NCBI GenBank assembly: GCA_023614405.1
Contig: CM042692.1
Location: 118,475,503 to 118,539,502 of the forward strand
Length of the DNA: 64,000 nt
Direction of reading: 5' to 3'
Origin: Avena insularis
Lineage: Eukaryota > Streptophyta > Magnoliopsida > Poales > Poaceae
Position 1 is the stretch's first letter. The number at the start of each line of letters is the position of its first letter. The notes below the pieces were generated by a model. That model did not search any database. It saw nothing but the letters and a program-made list of their open reading frames with translations, and had not been told where the DNA came from. Positions 1 to 12,277 of the stretch are shown one piece after another. A program made the position numbers and the translations under genes.

Positions 1-1309
1 CTAGTTTAAATGTGGATGTAGATGGCTATATTTCAAAGCCATCACCACCGGTTGGTCACCGCAAGATCCGGGGGCCTCCACATCCACTTCCCCGTGTCCT
101 CCTCTTCCACATCGCCGCTCCGCTACTACAGCAGCCCACGACCAACGGTTAGGCACCTCTTCTCTTCACTCTTTGTCCCCAACCCTAAAACGAACCGAAT
201 CGATCTTGCATTAGGGAGAGTGTAAAATACTCGATTTTTACTTCCTATACCATGAATTTCAAAATACATTGTGCGTTTTGGATAGGAAATTACAGTTCCT
301 TCAACAATCATTACTGAGTCAGCAACCACAAATCTCAAATCGCTAGTATTAGCCTGTTAAATTGATGTATGAGAGCTAGATGGGAATATCTGTGTTTTAT
401 GTGTTGATCATTTGATGCTCTCTAGTTGATCACTTGAAGTGCACCTGAGAGTCAATTTGGCGAGACAACAAAGATTGTCTCTCTGTATGTTTAGGACAAA
501 AACTTGCATTTTCTTCGAGAACTATAAGCGTGTTTAAACTGATAGCCCGACATAACAGTAGGTTCCTCCGCGTACTATTGTTGTCTTAAGCCCTCTATGT
601 GGGGGGAAGTAGGCCATTACTAGCATTTGTAACTTGTTAGAGTGCACATTGATCTCATGAGGATATTTACATTATACTTTGCCACTATTGTTGTAAGCTG
701 ACAATGTGCCTACCCTGGCGTATCTCTTTTATTTCTCCTTGTGATTTCTTAATTTGTAGAAATTAAGGTGTATCAGGTGTGTGTGTATCTTGTGTCAGAA
801 AAAGGAAATAATCCTTGGGAGACCAGTACACTAAACAGTGGAGATGCAATGGTGTTGTACTACATAGTCTGATGGTCAAATTTGTAATTATGAGGTTTGT
901 AAAGCTAGTTGGCTCCTTCTTCTTACTAATAATAATATATGATGCTTCTGTACAGTTTGAACAATTTCTTAGTTTCTATACAACACTGGTATAAATCATG
1001 TGGTTACTTATGAAAAATGGTTTCTTTGTGTATTTCTACCTTGAGATCTATATTGTTAACTTTGTGCATTTCTACCTTTTCAATATATTGTTTTGACTTT
1101 CCTTTTTTGAACAGAAACACTATCAGATGTAAGTTGAATCTACATGAGCATAATTAAGCATTTAAAGTTTCAAGTTCCAATAAACAAACATGCCATGGTT
1201 TATGTGTTATACACTTTCTGTTACTTCCGATTATGAAATAAATGTTTCTTTTCTTATTGACGTGCTTCTTTGTGATGATAATGCTTGAACTCTGTTACCT
1301 TGTATGCAG
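1..1309. other. Low-copy-looking non-coding DNA, no gene resolved
   Basis: I see no repeat termini and no convincing open frame here. The base composition is T-rich with scattered polypyrimidine tracts, as in plant introns. It precedes an exon-like segment at 1310-1378, so part of it may be the first introns or 5' region of the host gene whose RCC1-like exon lies at 1690-1871. Confidence 0.4.
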
Positions 1310-1378
1310 ACCACTTTTCTGAATGTGTTGAGAGGCATGCATACTCAACTCATGAAAAGTTCCTTAAGCTCAACTTGG
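1310..1378 (+). CDS. Candidate short host-gene exon upstream of the RCC1-like exon
   Basis: A 69-base segment is preceded by a TATGCAG acceptor and followed by a GGTAAGA donor, with one open frame across it. Taking one base from a preceding exon, it reads DHFSECVERHAY and then STHEKFLKLNLG. I do not recognise the peptide. It is listed because both splice sites are good, the frame is open, and it sits about 300 bases before the RCC1-like exon in the same orientation, as expected of two exons of one gene. No start codon or neighbouring exon was identified, so the gene is partial. Confidence 0.35.
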
Positions 1379-1689
1379 GTAAGATAACCTGATGGCCTAC
1401 ATTAACCTTTTTTCCTGTTGTGCAAGATTTGTAATGATAACTTGTACAGTAGCTAACAGTCAACTTTTGTGCTGTGTGGTATGTTGTTAATTGTATATCT
1501 AGGATTTGTGGAAAAGCAGTACCCTTGCTATTGGATATTTAGCTCACTTATTCAATTAGTTATCTCTTGTTTCCTATGTTTGACCTACCTTGTGTTCTGA
1601 ATTTATTGAGTTGATGGTCTGAAGCCCAAGAATTCAGGATCGTGTCCTTCCCGTTTAACTGTAACCTAATTCGCTTTTTAAAAATGCAG

Positions 1690-1871
1690 CCCAGTGTACT
1701 CCCTGGGTTGTTGTTTAGGAGGCAAGCTTGGGCATGGGAACAAGGACAACGAGAGCGCTCCTCTGTTGATTGAACATTTTCAGGCATTCAACATAAGGAC
1801 GATGATCAGCTATGTATGGTCTCAGACGGTTGCTCTCACCAACTCCGGTAAGATGTACGCCTTTGGAGAAG
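1690..1871 (+). CDS. RCC1-like repeat exon of a partial host gene
   Basis: The segment follows an AAATGCAG acceptor and ends at a GGTGGG donor. It encodes VYSLGCCLGGKLGHGNKD, then a stretch ending VALTNSGKMYAFGEG. This matches the RCC1/UVR8 beta-propeller repeat pattern: an aromatic-S-x-G start, GGKLGHG in the middle, and a closing V-A-L-T-x-x-G-x-x-Y-x-x-G blade motif. RCC1-family proteins in plants include guanine-nucleotide-exchange and UV-B receptor relatives, and the particular member cannot be told from one blade. The frame runs about 60 bases past the donor into probable intron. The next exon is not found; the transposon nest begins 370 bases downstream. It could be a live gene edge or a gene fragment. 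Confidence 0.55.
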
Positions 1872-2203
1872 GTGGGAATAGCATTCACTTGAATTTATAC
1901 TCTGTTACAAAATGTTTTAAAATTTGGAAATAGCGGGACCATTCACTTGAATTTATCATCGGCATGTTGTAGAAATGATCACTAGCATTATTTGATTCTT
2001 TCATGGAAGAAATTGAAACAACCTCTTCAGGTCTATAGTCAAATATGCATAGCTAAATCATCTGACTAAATCCAGCCTACAAACAAGTTTCCTCAGTGCT
2101 AGTGCCTCAGTTGTCTAGACTGAATCCTGTATGCTGACTTCCCTGAAAATTGTTGCCAAAGGGTGTCCTTATCTCCATCTTCGGGCAAAATTTTGACTTG
2201 GCA

Positions 2204-2243
2204 GAATATATATGCTATTGTGATCCATCAAGTTTGAACTCAT
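2204..2243 (+). repeat. 40-bp direct repeat, left copy
   Basis: These 40 bases recur perfectly at 12841-12880. The left copy runs straight into the end of a reversed LTR (TGTAACACCC). The two copies bracket the entire 10.6-kb LTR nest. The length is far above the 5-bp target duplication of an LTR element. Confidence 0.85.
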
Positions 2244-3627
2244 GTAACACCCTTGAATCGGCCCTACGCAAGTTTTAGCAATTCCCGCCAAACCTGCATA
2301 GAAACGATTGAAAGATGCCCATCAGGCACTTGTGTGTGGGTAGAAAACAAAGTAATATCATTACACAATAATCTACGATGGAACCCACAGAACATATATA
2401 TATATATATACAACAACGACTCCATGAGTCAAGATTATAGATATATAATACAAAGATCCAAATCATCGTGAGAAAACAATACAACATCTGAGTACGGATA
2501 AGATGCAAATGGGGCTAAGAACCCTAAAGAATAACCAATGGCGTCCATAACCCTGCCCAGGCCAAGCCGGAAGGGTAACCCTACTAACGACGTCGATCTT
2601 AAACCTACTAAAACAAAAGGAGTGCCGACAAAGGGCAAAGGAAAAAAAGGAGCATTCAGTATTGAGGCCAGTACACGGCGAGTCTAGAATTCGGTGGCTC
2701 TCGCCTACATAAGTATGGTGGACTGAAGCGGCAGCGAAGCATGCACTAAACAACCTATAGAGACTCGATACAATTGTTGGCTATTAGAGAGGGATAAGAA
2801 AGACCTATTCGGGACCAACCTGATAATAACACCAATCATACCCATCCTAGTATTTCCCCCTCGAGACCAAACGAGGAAGTCAAACCAAGGAACTCACACA
2901 GTTGGTAGTTTTATTAATTCCATTATAGTTGCAGCACTTACTAGTCCGATATAGATAGCATAAGTCATCCTGATATATGTTGGTAGTTTTAGTTGCAATA
3001 CTTATGAGGCAGATACGATTAGCATAGGACATCCCAAATCCAATAGTTGTTTGCACTTTTATTTACTCATTCCATTGTAGTGAAACTGATTACTAGACAT
3101 GTTGTAGTCAAATTTATAACACTAATTTAGTTATGGTTGTCTATGATCGAGATACTTTGCTCCAAGTCATCCATAACCACGGACACGGCTTTCGGAAAGA
3201 TTTACACTGTAGGGGTGCACAAATAGCAACACACGCACGATCAACCTCAGAAAAACCAAATAAAATCCAACGAGGCTTTCATGACAAAGCAATCAAAAGA
3301 TTCATAAAATATTTCTGGGGGCCACCCCACTAAGCTACCCACAACGAAGTTGGCGGGCTCCGAGACAGACCCAGCTTTTGTGTCAATGGTTGTAAACGAC
3401 TAGGAACCCGAAAGTGTGACTAGGCTTGTCGATACCGCGAAATCATGCCGTGATCCAAAACAGTACAGGTGATCCACGCATAATCGTAAATAAAGCAGTA
3501 AAGCATGGCATAAGTACATGATAGTAATAAAGCCCCAAACTACTTTGTGGCCCCAAGAAATAAAGTGTGAATCAAGCTCAGGCAAAGGGGGATCCATAGG
3601 GTCTCCCGAATGTGGATAGTGTGAATG
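2243..3627 (-). repeat. Reverse-oriented partial LTR of the long-LTR family
   Basis: Read on the minus strand, this ends in GGGTGTTACA, the same 3' terminus as the intact LTRs at 9744 and 12272, and it shows the same order of sequence blocks. It resembles 4785-5409 plus 12278-12668 more than it resembles the intact element, for example in the stretch around 3218-3290 that pairs with 5145-5215. It also carries a short (TA)n run at about 2394-2411. It is joined at about 3627 to a forward-oriented copy, making a foldback. Confidence 0.75.
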
Positions 3628-5409
3628 GTCAAGTAACATTTGTGTTCCCCATGTTCCTCCGTGACAAGATGTGCTTTGGTCACTCGAGACTTTCCGGTGG
3701 TCATGATTGAGGCATTGAACAAGCACCTTGCCAAGATTGAGTGATGACAAGATCTCCGACAAGGCCAACAAGACCTTCCGAAGACCGACCGCGTCGGACC
3801 CCGGACCGCATGGAGCAACATGATCTTCTTCATGGACATCGAGACCGAGACCCTGAAGATCCCAGACCCCTCGGAACCCAAGATCACCGAGTCCCCTATG
3901 TGTGATCCCCTTTTCCGATACCCTTATTTTTATAATATATGACATCTATTTTGTTGCATTAAATTACCCATGCTCTCATACATATTCATTTGTTTGGGGG
4001 TATTTTATTGACTCACCTAATAATTAAATATGAAGACCATATGCGTGCTATTCTAGTCTTATATTGGCTCCATTTAAATTTGTATAGCGAACTGATGCCA
4101 TATTTTATCTTATTAAGTCAACATTTAAATTGCGGGGTACCTAAATAACATGAACCTACTCATTAATTGTTGGGACCCTAGTTCCGCTTAATATTTTCTA
4201 GTCGCATTGCATCTTTGCCATGTCATTCATCATACATGCATCATGGCCGATCTTCTACCGTAGTATTATATAGTGCATACAATGTTTCTTCTAGTGATTT
4301 GCTTCTTCATGGATAGGCCGTTGAGTTGATGTGAGCTTCGACCCGTTCACCGGTGTAACTCCGATAGTGTTTCCCAGGCGAGCATTCTCCCCCTTTCTAC
4401 CTATTTTGCGTTTATAGTCTTTACTTCCTCCTATTGATCTATTGATATCCTTGTTGCGATGCTTTTGTTTCTGTGCACCATTTATATTGCCTACAGCCTC
4501 TATATTGCCTTGGACACATCCTATTTCCTGTTGTTTGATAGACAGTCGGCCTTGCGAGTCGTAGTTGCTTGCTCAAATGCTGCTTTGCGTCATTGCAATT
4601 CCATCGTTGATGGAAGGTTGGCACATGCTTAATGGTGGAGATGATCATGGCTTTAATTACAACTTGTTAAATAAAATGTTGGGAATAGATATAACTAATG
4701 CAGAGGCACTGGTGGGCAATAGATGTTATTTGGTTCTTCCACGCTTATTTGTGTCCTGTAGGCCCTTAGTACTTGATACCTATTCCTTGACTATTCGCAC
4801 TATCCACATACGGGAGACCCTATAGATCCCCCTTTGCCTGAGCTTGATTCGCACTTTATTTCTTGGGGCCACAAAGTAGTTTAGGGCTTTATTACTATCT
4901 TGTACTTATGCCATGCTTTACTGCTTTATTTATGATTATGCATGGAGCATGTGTACTGTTTTGGACCGTGGCACGATTTCGCGGTATCGACAAGCCCAGT
5001 CACACTTTCGGGTTCCTAGTCGTTTACAGCCATTGACACAAACCCTGGGTCCATCTCGGAGCCAGCCAACTTCGTTGCAGGTAGCTTAGTGGGGTGGCCC
5101 CCTGAAATATTTTATGAATCTTGTGATTTCTTTGTCGTGAAAGCCTCGTTGGGTTTTTATTTGGTTTTTCCGAGGTTGGTCGTGCGTGTGTTGCTATTTT
5201 TGCATCCCTGCAAGGTAAATCTTTCTAAAGCCGTGTCCACGGTTATGGACGACTTGGAGCACAGTATCTCGATCATAGACAACCATAACTAAAGGAGAGC
5301 TATAAATTTTACTGTAACATGTCTAGTAATCAATTTCACTACAACAGAATGAGTAAATAAAAGTGCCAAACACTATTGTATTTGGGATGTCCTATGCTAA
5401 TCGTATCTG
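3628..5409 (+). repeat. Forward partial LTR, left half (split by the 5410-12272 insertion)
   Basis: This is collinear with about 7380-8970 of the intact 5' LTR, including the shared block around 3890-3940 that precedes the motif ATTTTTATAATAT. It ends in GTATCTG. The sequence continues after the nested element at 12278 with ACTAGTAAGTATTGCAAC, exactly as the intact LTR does around 8965. The 4785-5409 part is the inverted partner of 2243-3627, leaving 3628-4784 as the loop. Confidence 0.75.
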
Positions 5410-8400
5410 TGTGGCGCCCCGCAAAAACCACTCATAGAAAATCGCGTTGTTTTTGTGTATTGTATCATCATGACCGCATGCTCATGTCATCATGCCACAT
5501 TGCATTTGAGCATCGTCATCATCATGCTTTTGTTTGTCTGAAACTATTTTCGAAAAAACATATTTTTGTTCTCTAAATACCCCGCCTTTATTTCAAATCC
5601 AAAACCCGGGTCTCCGGAATATTTTGCTTTCTCTACCAACGGTTTTCAAAAGCCCCGTTTTAAATATTAAAATATTTATTTTATTTTTAGGGGCAGCCGT
5701 ACCGGGCCGATCCGACCCAGTCGGCCACCCCAGTACAAAACCGGTCTACCTAAACCCTTTTCCTACCCCAACCTAATCTACCCACCCTTTCTCCACCTTA
5801 TTCCACCCAATCGGAGCTCGCCACCTCAGCTATCCTCCCTCCTTCCACCAACCACCTTCTGCCACCTCGCCCCACCCCACTGCCCCCAGCCGCCACCAAT
5901 TTTTTTTCCCGCCCTCGCCTTCAAATACAGACCACCGAACCTGGGCGCGCATCCCAACCCCCACCTGGTCGCCACCAACCGCCCCAGGCCCACCATCCTG
6001 GCCCCACTCCCCCGGTCCCACCACCCACCAACTCCCCGCGTTTCTCCCTCCCCCGTTCTTCTCTGTGCCGCCCTCCACCCGATCAATCCGCCACGCCCGC
6101 CTCCCTCCTCCTCCTCATGAGCCTACCCCTCGGCCCCATCTTCCTCCCTCCCTCCCCTTCGCCGTCTCTCTCTCTCTGCTTTCGCCATGCTGGTCCCCGC
6201 CTCCTTCTCGGCCCGGGCGCCTCATCTCGGCTTGCGCTCCCGGCCGCCTCCACCTCCCTCGCCACAAGCCCGCTGCTGCAGGCTGCCGCCTTCCTTCCGT
6301 CTCCCTCTTCGGCGCCGCCAGGCACTCGCATCCAGCGCCCAGCTGGTCTCCTCCGCTGAAGGCGCGCAGGCCCTCGGAGGCCTCGCTGTGCCATGTCGAC
6401 GCCGCTGCCCTTCCTCGCCCGCCTCGGCCCCGATCTTCCTTCGCCTCCTCGTGTTCCCCGCCACCACCGTCTCCGCTGCCTCCTCCTCCTGCCGCCTCCC
6501 TGCCCGCCTCTTCCGCCGCCGCCTGCAACCCTTCCTGACGGCCGACCTCAAGCCACCGGCCCCGCCACGCAGAGCACCGCCGCCAGGAGGTCCTCCCCGA
6601 GCCCGCCTCTCCACATGCAGTTGTCGCCGACCATCGTGTCCGCCTCTCCAGGAGCAGCGACCGGCGCCAACCACCGAGCCCACCTCCCCGTGCGGCGACC
6701 ACGCCGACCCGACCCCGACTCTCCATGCGCAACAGCGACCGGTCAACCACGATCTAGCTTCTACTCGATTCAGTCCACCGCCGCTCTATCCTACTCCCTG
6801 CCGATGGTATTCTGTTGTGTGGAGGATTGGTCCGTTACTTGTGGCCGGGTATTCTGATCGTGCTTGGGTGCTCGGGGTACTTCAGGTCGATCCCTCTTTT
6901 CAACGGAATTGGCGCAGACAGGGATACTACAGGAATCAATTTGGTTCTCGTCGCCACCGGAGATGCAAGACTGAACACTCGACACGCCAAGTTCTCCATC
7001 CTAGAACGCCATGCCCTCCTACGAGGATCCGGTGCCGTCGGTATGACAAGTTCTTCTCGGGACATCGAGTTCGCCATCACGGATGACAAGCACGCCTTCA
7101 TGGAACCGAAATCACGGGAACCGCAAGACCTTCTTCCCGGAACGCCAAGTACTTCCTTCCCGGACGCCAAGGTTGTCGACACGGATGCGCCAAGTACTTC
7201 TTCGAGGACGCCAAGTTCTTTGCCCCGAATGCCAAGACCGACTCGATGGCGCGGACCCGACAAGATCTTCGCAACGACAAGATCGACACCGACCAGGGCG
7301 GATCCGATGTGCCCCGACGCCAACCAAGTTCTTCTTCTCGGATGTGACAAGATCGACTTCCGTTGTCCGAGACCGATCTCGTTGAGCCGTTCTCCCGTCG
7401 AACCCTGAGACCGACCCTGAACCCCTCGGAGCCCAAGTTCGCCGAACCCTAATGTGATTCCCTATCCGAGACCCCATTATTTTTATAATATGACATTATC
7501 AACTGATGCATAATAAATTGTTCATGCTTGCATACTTGTTGTGGGTTTGGGGGCATTATGCCGATTCACCTCATAATTAAATATGGAGTCTATATGCGGG
7601 ATATCTTTGTCTTATTCCGGACTCCATTTAAATTGGCATAGCGAACCGAAGCCATGTTTTGTCTTGCTAATCCAACATTTAATTTGCGGGGTAGATAAAT
7701 AACTTGAACCATCTGAATAATTGTCGGGACCCTGGTTCCGCTTAATGTGGCCTAGTTGCATCGCACATTTGCCATGTCATACATCATACATGCATCATGC
7801 CCGATCTTTTGCCGTAGTATTAAATAGCGCCTCCGGTGTTTCTTCTAGTGCTTTGCTTCTTCACGGATTAGGCTGATGAGTTGATGCGAGTATCGACCCG
7901 ATCTTCGGATGAACCTTCGGCAATGTTTTTCAGGCGAGCACCTCCCCCTTTCTACCTATCTTACTTTTATAGTATTTATTCCCCCTGTTGATCTATTGTT
8001 ATCTGTGTTGCGATGCTCTAGTTTTCGTACCCGTGTTATCCCTTGAAGCCTTATATTGCCTTGGACACATCCTATTACCTGTTGATTGGTAGATAGTTGG
8101 ACTTGCGCGTCGTAGTCGCTTGCTCAAGTGCTGTTGCGTGTCATCCAGTACCACAGTTGTTGGAGTATTGCCGCATGTTTAAGGTTGGAGATGATCATGG
8201 CTTTAATTACTGTTTAATAACTAAAATTGAAGTAGGTAAATGCAGAGGCACCGGTGGGTAATAGACAATATTTGGTTTTTACCCGCTCACTGGTGTCCCG
8301 TAGGACCCGGAGTTCTTGACACCTGTTCCGAGATCGAGCGCGCTAACCACAGGTGGGGTGTGTGGGCACCCCCATCGATTAGTACCTGATTTCAAAATCT

Positions 8401-9744
8401 GCTTTGGGGGCCACAAGTAGTTTGGGGCTTTATTACTATTCTGTACTTATGCCATGCTTTACTGCTTTATTTAAATTGTGCGAGGTACTGCACACTGTAC
8501 TGTTTAGGATTGCGGAGTGTTTTCGCGGTATCGACAAGCCCAGTCACACTTTCGGGTTCCCAGTCGTTTACAGCCACTGACGCAAACCCTGAGTCCGTCT
8601 CGGAGACCGGCCGACTTCGTTGCGGGTAGCTTAGTGGGGTGGCCCCCATGTACTTGCTTTGGGTCTGGGAAACGTCATGACTTAGGCCCCGCCGACATAC
8701 CGATGGGTGTATGTTAACCGATCCGCAAAAGGGTCAAGTGCGTGTGGATACTTTGGTGCACCGCAGGTTAAATCTTTTCAAAAGCCGTGTCCGCGGTTAT
8801 GGACGACTTGGAGCACAGTTCTCGATCATAGACAACTATAACTAAAGTTTACTTGTTATAATTTGACTTGTATCCGATATGACTAGTAATCAGCTCCAAT
8901 CGCGGAATGGCTAAATAAAAGTACCAACAACTGCTGGGTTTGGGATATCTCATGCTAATTGTATCTGACTAGTAAGTGTTGCAACTACAATGGAATGGTT
9001 AACTAAAACTGCCCACTGCTTATTTTATCAGGATGACTATCTATACCTGACTAGTAATTGATGCAACGATAACTGAATTAATAAAACTGCCAACGGTGTG
9101 AGTTCCTCGGTTGACTTCCTCGTTTGGTCTCGAGGGGGAAATACCAGGATGGGTATGTTTGGTGGTAGAATCAGGTTGGTTCCGAATAGGTCTTTCTTAT
9201 CCCTCTCTGATAGCCGACAGTTATATCGAGTCTCTATAGGTTGTTTAGTGCATGTTGCGCTGCCGCTTCAGACCACCAAACCTATGTAGGCGAGGACCGC
9301 CGAATTCTAGTCTCGCCATGTACTGGCCTCAGTACTGACCACTCTCTCTTTTTCCTTTGCCCTTTGTCGGCACCCCTTTTGTTTAAGCAGGTTTTGAGAT
9401 CGACGTCGTTAGCAGGGTTACCCTTCCGGCTTGGCCTGGGCAGGGTTATGGACGCCATTGGTTATTCTTCAGGGCTCTTAGCTCAATTTGCATCTTGTCC
9501 GTACTCGGACGCTATATCGTTTTAAAGGTGATTTGGATCTTTGTCTTGTATATCTGTATTCTTGACTCTTTGAGTTGCTGTTGTATATATATGTTTTGTG
9601 GGTTCCATCGAGGACTATTGTGTAATGATATTACTTCGTTTTCCACCCGCACGCAAGTGCCTGGTGGGCACCTTTGAATCGTTTCTATGAGGGTTTGGCG
9701 GGAAGCGCTGAAACTTGCATAGGGCCGATTTTGAGGGTGTTACA
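5410..9744 (+). repeat. 5' LTR, 4.3 kb
   Basis: The boundaries are TGTGGCGCC at the left and TGTTACA at the right, immediately before the primer binding site. The block from about 5778 to 8375 is absent from the 3' LTR. Within it, about 5780-7440 is strongly C-rich, with CT runs near 6130-6180 and recurring CGCCAAGTTCTT-like and GACAAGATC-like motifs between 6980 and 7340. Several long GC-driven open frames here do not resemble proteins I know. Confidence 0.8.
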
Positions 9745-9747
9745 GAG

Positions 9748-9759
9748 TGGTATCAGAGC
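9748..9759 (+). promoter_or_regulatory. Primer binding site, initiator tRNA-Met
   Basis: TGGTATCAGAGC lies three bases after the 5' LTR terminus and is complementary to the 3' end of plant initiator tRNA-Met, the usual minus-strand primer of many Ty1/copia and Ty3/gypsy elements. It fixes the plus orientation and the end of the 5' LTR. Confidence 0.9.
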
Positions 9760-10545
9760 TCAGCAGCTGCGATACCCCACAAGTCCAGCCTGTAGGATGA
9801 CCTAGCTAACGGCCGAAGTAGAGTGTCAAAAACTATTTTGGAAAAAAATCGGTTGGATAGATCTGATTAGGTCTGTTTTACTCCTTACCCCTCTGCTGTT
9901 CTCCCCTTACCTCTGCGTGTTTTGAATCTGCTCTCTTACCTTCTTCTAGTCCAGGGTTTCTCGTGGGTGGTATTTCCGTTGTGCCTTCAGGGTTTCGCTT
10001 CCTCTTTTGGTAACGGTGTGTCTACATCCGGTCTTCGTGCTATCTGAGGAATCCTTCATCTGTTGGATTTCTCTCTGTTCCTTGTTGTGCCTTCCGGTGT
10101 TTTCCGACGCGACGACATCATCTATGCCAAATCCGATGCAGAGTCTGCATCACTCCTTTTTTTCTGAACCTCGATTGTCGAGATCTTCAGTCTGATTCCG
10201 AGAATGGTTGCACGCTTTCCCACTGATTGTGCGGAGTAATAGTTTGGGTGAGTGATGGATTGGCCCCCATGCCGACTACCCCTTCTATTCGCTTTTGTAC
10301 ATTGAAGTGGATGAGAATGCATCGGTTCCCTCTTTCTATCGAAGCTAGAGGTGGCTTTATTTGTTGATACCTCTACCTTCGACCCTTTGTTGCCCGGAGT
10401 GTTCTCTCGACGATCACGGACAACGACCTCTTATTAGTGGTGTCGCGAGGATCTACACAATGCGAGAAGATTCAGATCGCCGCCCTTCTTCCCGGTACCA
10501 TGAGGCGGATCTCGAGGGCGAGATCCATTGTTAGTGGTGTCGAAT
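9760..10545 (+). other. Internal domain without coding capacity
   Basis: About 790 bases lie between the primer binding site and the 3' LTR. No gag, protease, reverse transcriptase or integrase motif is visible, and no open frame exceeds about 65 codons entirely inside it. A typical purine-rich tract is not obvious before the 3' LTR, so the polypurine site is uncertain. Confidence 0.7.
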
Positions 10546-12272
10546 TGTGGCGCCCCGCAAAAACCACTACTAGAAAATCGCGTTGTTTTTGTGTATTGCA
10601 TCATCATGACCGCATGCTCATGTCATCATGCCACATTGCATTTGAGCATCGTCATCATCATGCTTTTGTTTGTCTGAAACTATTTTCGAAAAACATATTT
10701 TTGTTCTCTAAATACCCCGCCTTTATTTCAAATCCAAAACCCGGGTCTCCGGAATATTTTGCTTTGTCTACCAACGGTTTTAAAAGCCCCGTTTTAAATA
10801 TTAAAATATTTATTTTATTTTTAGGGGCAGCCGTACCGGGCCGATCCGACCCAGTCGGCCACCCTAGTACAAAACCGGTCTACCTAAACCCTTTTCCTAC
10901 CCCAACCTAATCGATTAGTACCTGATTTCAAAGTACTGTACTGGGGGCCACAAAGTAGTTTGGGGCTTTATTACTATTCTGTACTTATGCCATGCTTTAC
11001 TGCTTAATTTAAATTGTGCGAGGTACTGCACCTGTACTGTTTAGGATTGCGGAGTGTTTTCGCGGTATCGACAAGCCCAGTCACACTTTCGGGTTCCCAG
11101 TCGTTTACAGCCACTGACGCAAACCCTGAGTCCGTCTCGGAGACCGGCCGACTTGCTATGGTAGCTTAGTGGGGTGGCCCCCATGTACTTGCTTTGGGTC
11201 TGGGAAACATCATGACTTAGGCCCCGCCGACATACCGATGGGTGTATGTTAACTGATCTGGCAAAAAGGGTCGAAGTGCGTGTGGATACTTTGGTGCACC
11301 CCTGCAGGGTTAAATCTTTTCGAAAAGCCGTGTCCGCGGTTATGGACGACTTGGAGCACAGTTCTCGATCATAGACAACTATAACTAAAGTTTACTGTTA
11401 TAATTTGACTTGTATCCGATATGACTAGTAATCAGCTCCACTGCAACGGAATGGCTAAATAAAAGTACCAACAACTGCTGGGTTTGGGATATCTCATGCT
11501 AATTGTATCTGACTAGTAAGTGTTGCAACTACAACGGAATGGTTAACTAAAACTGCCCACTGCTTATTTTATCAGGATGACTATCTATACCTGACTAGTA
11601 ATTGATGCAACGATAACTGAATTAATAAAACTGCCAACGGTGTGAGTTCCTCGGTTGACTTCCTCGTTTGATCTCGAGGGGGAAATACCAGGATGGGTAT
11701 GTTTGGTGGTAGAATCAGGTTGGTTCCGAATAGGTCTTTCTTATCCCTCTCTGATAGCCGACAGTTATATCGAGTCTCTATAGGTTGTTTAGTGCATGCT
11801 GCCGCTGCACCACCAAACCTATGTAGGCGAGGACCGAATTCTAGTCTCGCCAGATATCGGCCTCGATCGACCGCTTCTCTTTTTTTCCTTTGCCCTTGTC
11901 GGCACCCTTTTGTTTAAGCAGGTTTTGAGATCGACGTCGTTAAGGTGGTTACCCTTCCGCTTGGCTGGCAGGGTTATGGACGCCATTGGTTATTCTTCAG
12001 GGCTCTTAGCTCAATTTGCATCTTGTCCGTACTCGGACGCTATATCGTTTTAAAGGTGATTTGGATCTTTGTCTTGTATATCTGTATTCTTGACTCTTTG
12101 AGTCGCTGTTGTATATATATGTTTTGTGGGTTCCATCGAGGACTATTGTGTAATGATATTACTTCGTTTTCCACCCGCACGCAAGTGCCTGGTGGGCACC
12201 TTTGAATCGTTTCTATGCGGGTTTGGCGGGAAGCGCTGAAACTTGCATAGGGCCGATTCTGAGGGTGTTACA
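10546..12272 (+). repeat. 3' LTR, 1.7 kb, internally deleted relative to the 5' LTR
   Basis: It starts TGTGGCGCC and ends TGTTACA. It is near-identical to the 5' LTR at both ends. It jumps from the equivalent of about 5778 straight to about 8376, at a junction around 10911 reading CCTAATCGATTAGTACC. A short ATC microhomology may sit at the junction. Confidence 0.85.
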
Positions 12273-12277
12273 ATCTG

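Larger units (their letters stand above)
5410..12272 (+). mobile_element. Non-autonomous LTR retrotransposon with very long LTR, complete
   Basis: The element starts TGTGGCGCCCC and ends GGGTGTTACA, and is flanked by the 5-bp duplication ATCTG (5405-5409 and 12273-12277). It consists of a 4335-bp 5' LTR, about 800 bp of internal DNA with no gag or pol, and a 1727-bp 3' LTR. A primer binding site for initiator tRNA-Met directly follows the 5' LTR. It must rely on another element's proteins. It is inserted into an LTR of its own family. I cannot name the family with confidence. Confidence 0.85.

Noticed and set aside
3400..3945. 181-codon minus-strand frame
   Set aside because: It crosses the junction of two oppositely oriented LTR pieces (3627), so it is a chance fusion of non-coding LTR DNA.
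6187..7086. 299-codon plus-strand open frame (and overlapping frames on both strands, 6065-6857)
   Set aside because: It lies inside an LTR, in extremely C-rich DNA where stops are rare on all frames; composition is proline/arginine/serine-rich with no recognisable domain.
10563..10576. CACTACTAGAAA-like motif suggesting a CACTA transposon end
   Set aside because: It is part of the LTR start (CCACTACTAGAAAATCG), and the sister LTR reads CCACTCATAGAAAATCG at the same place.
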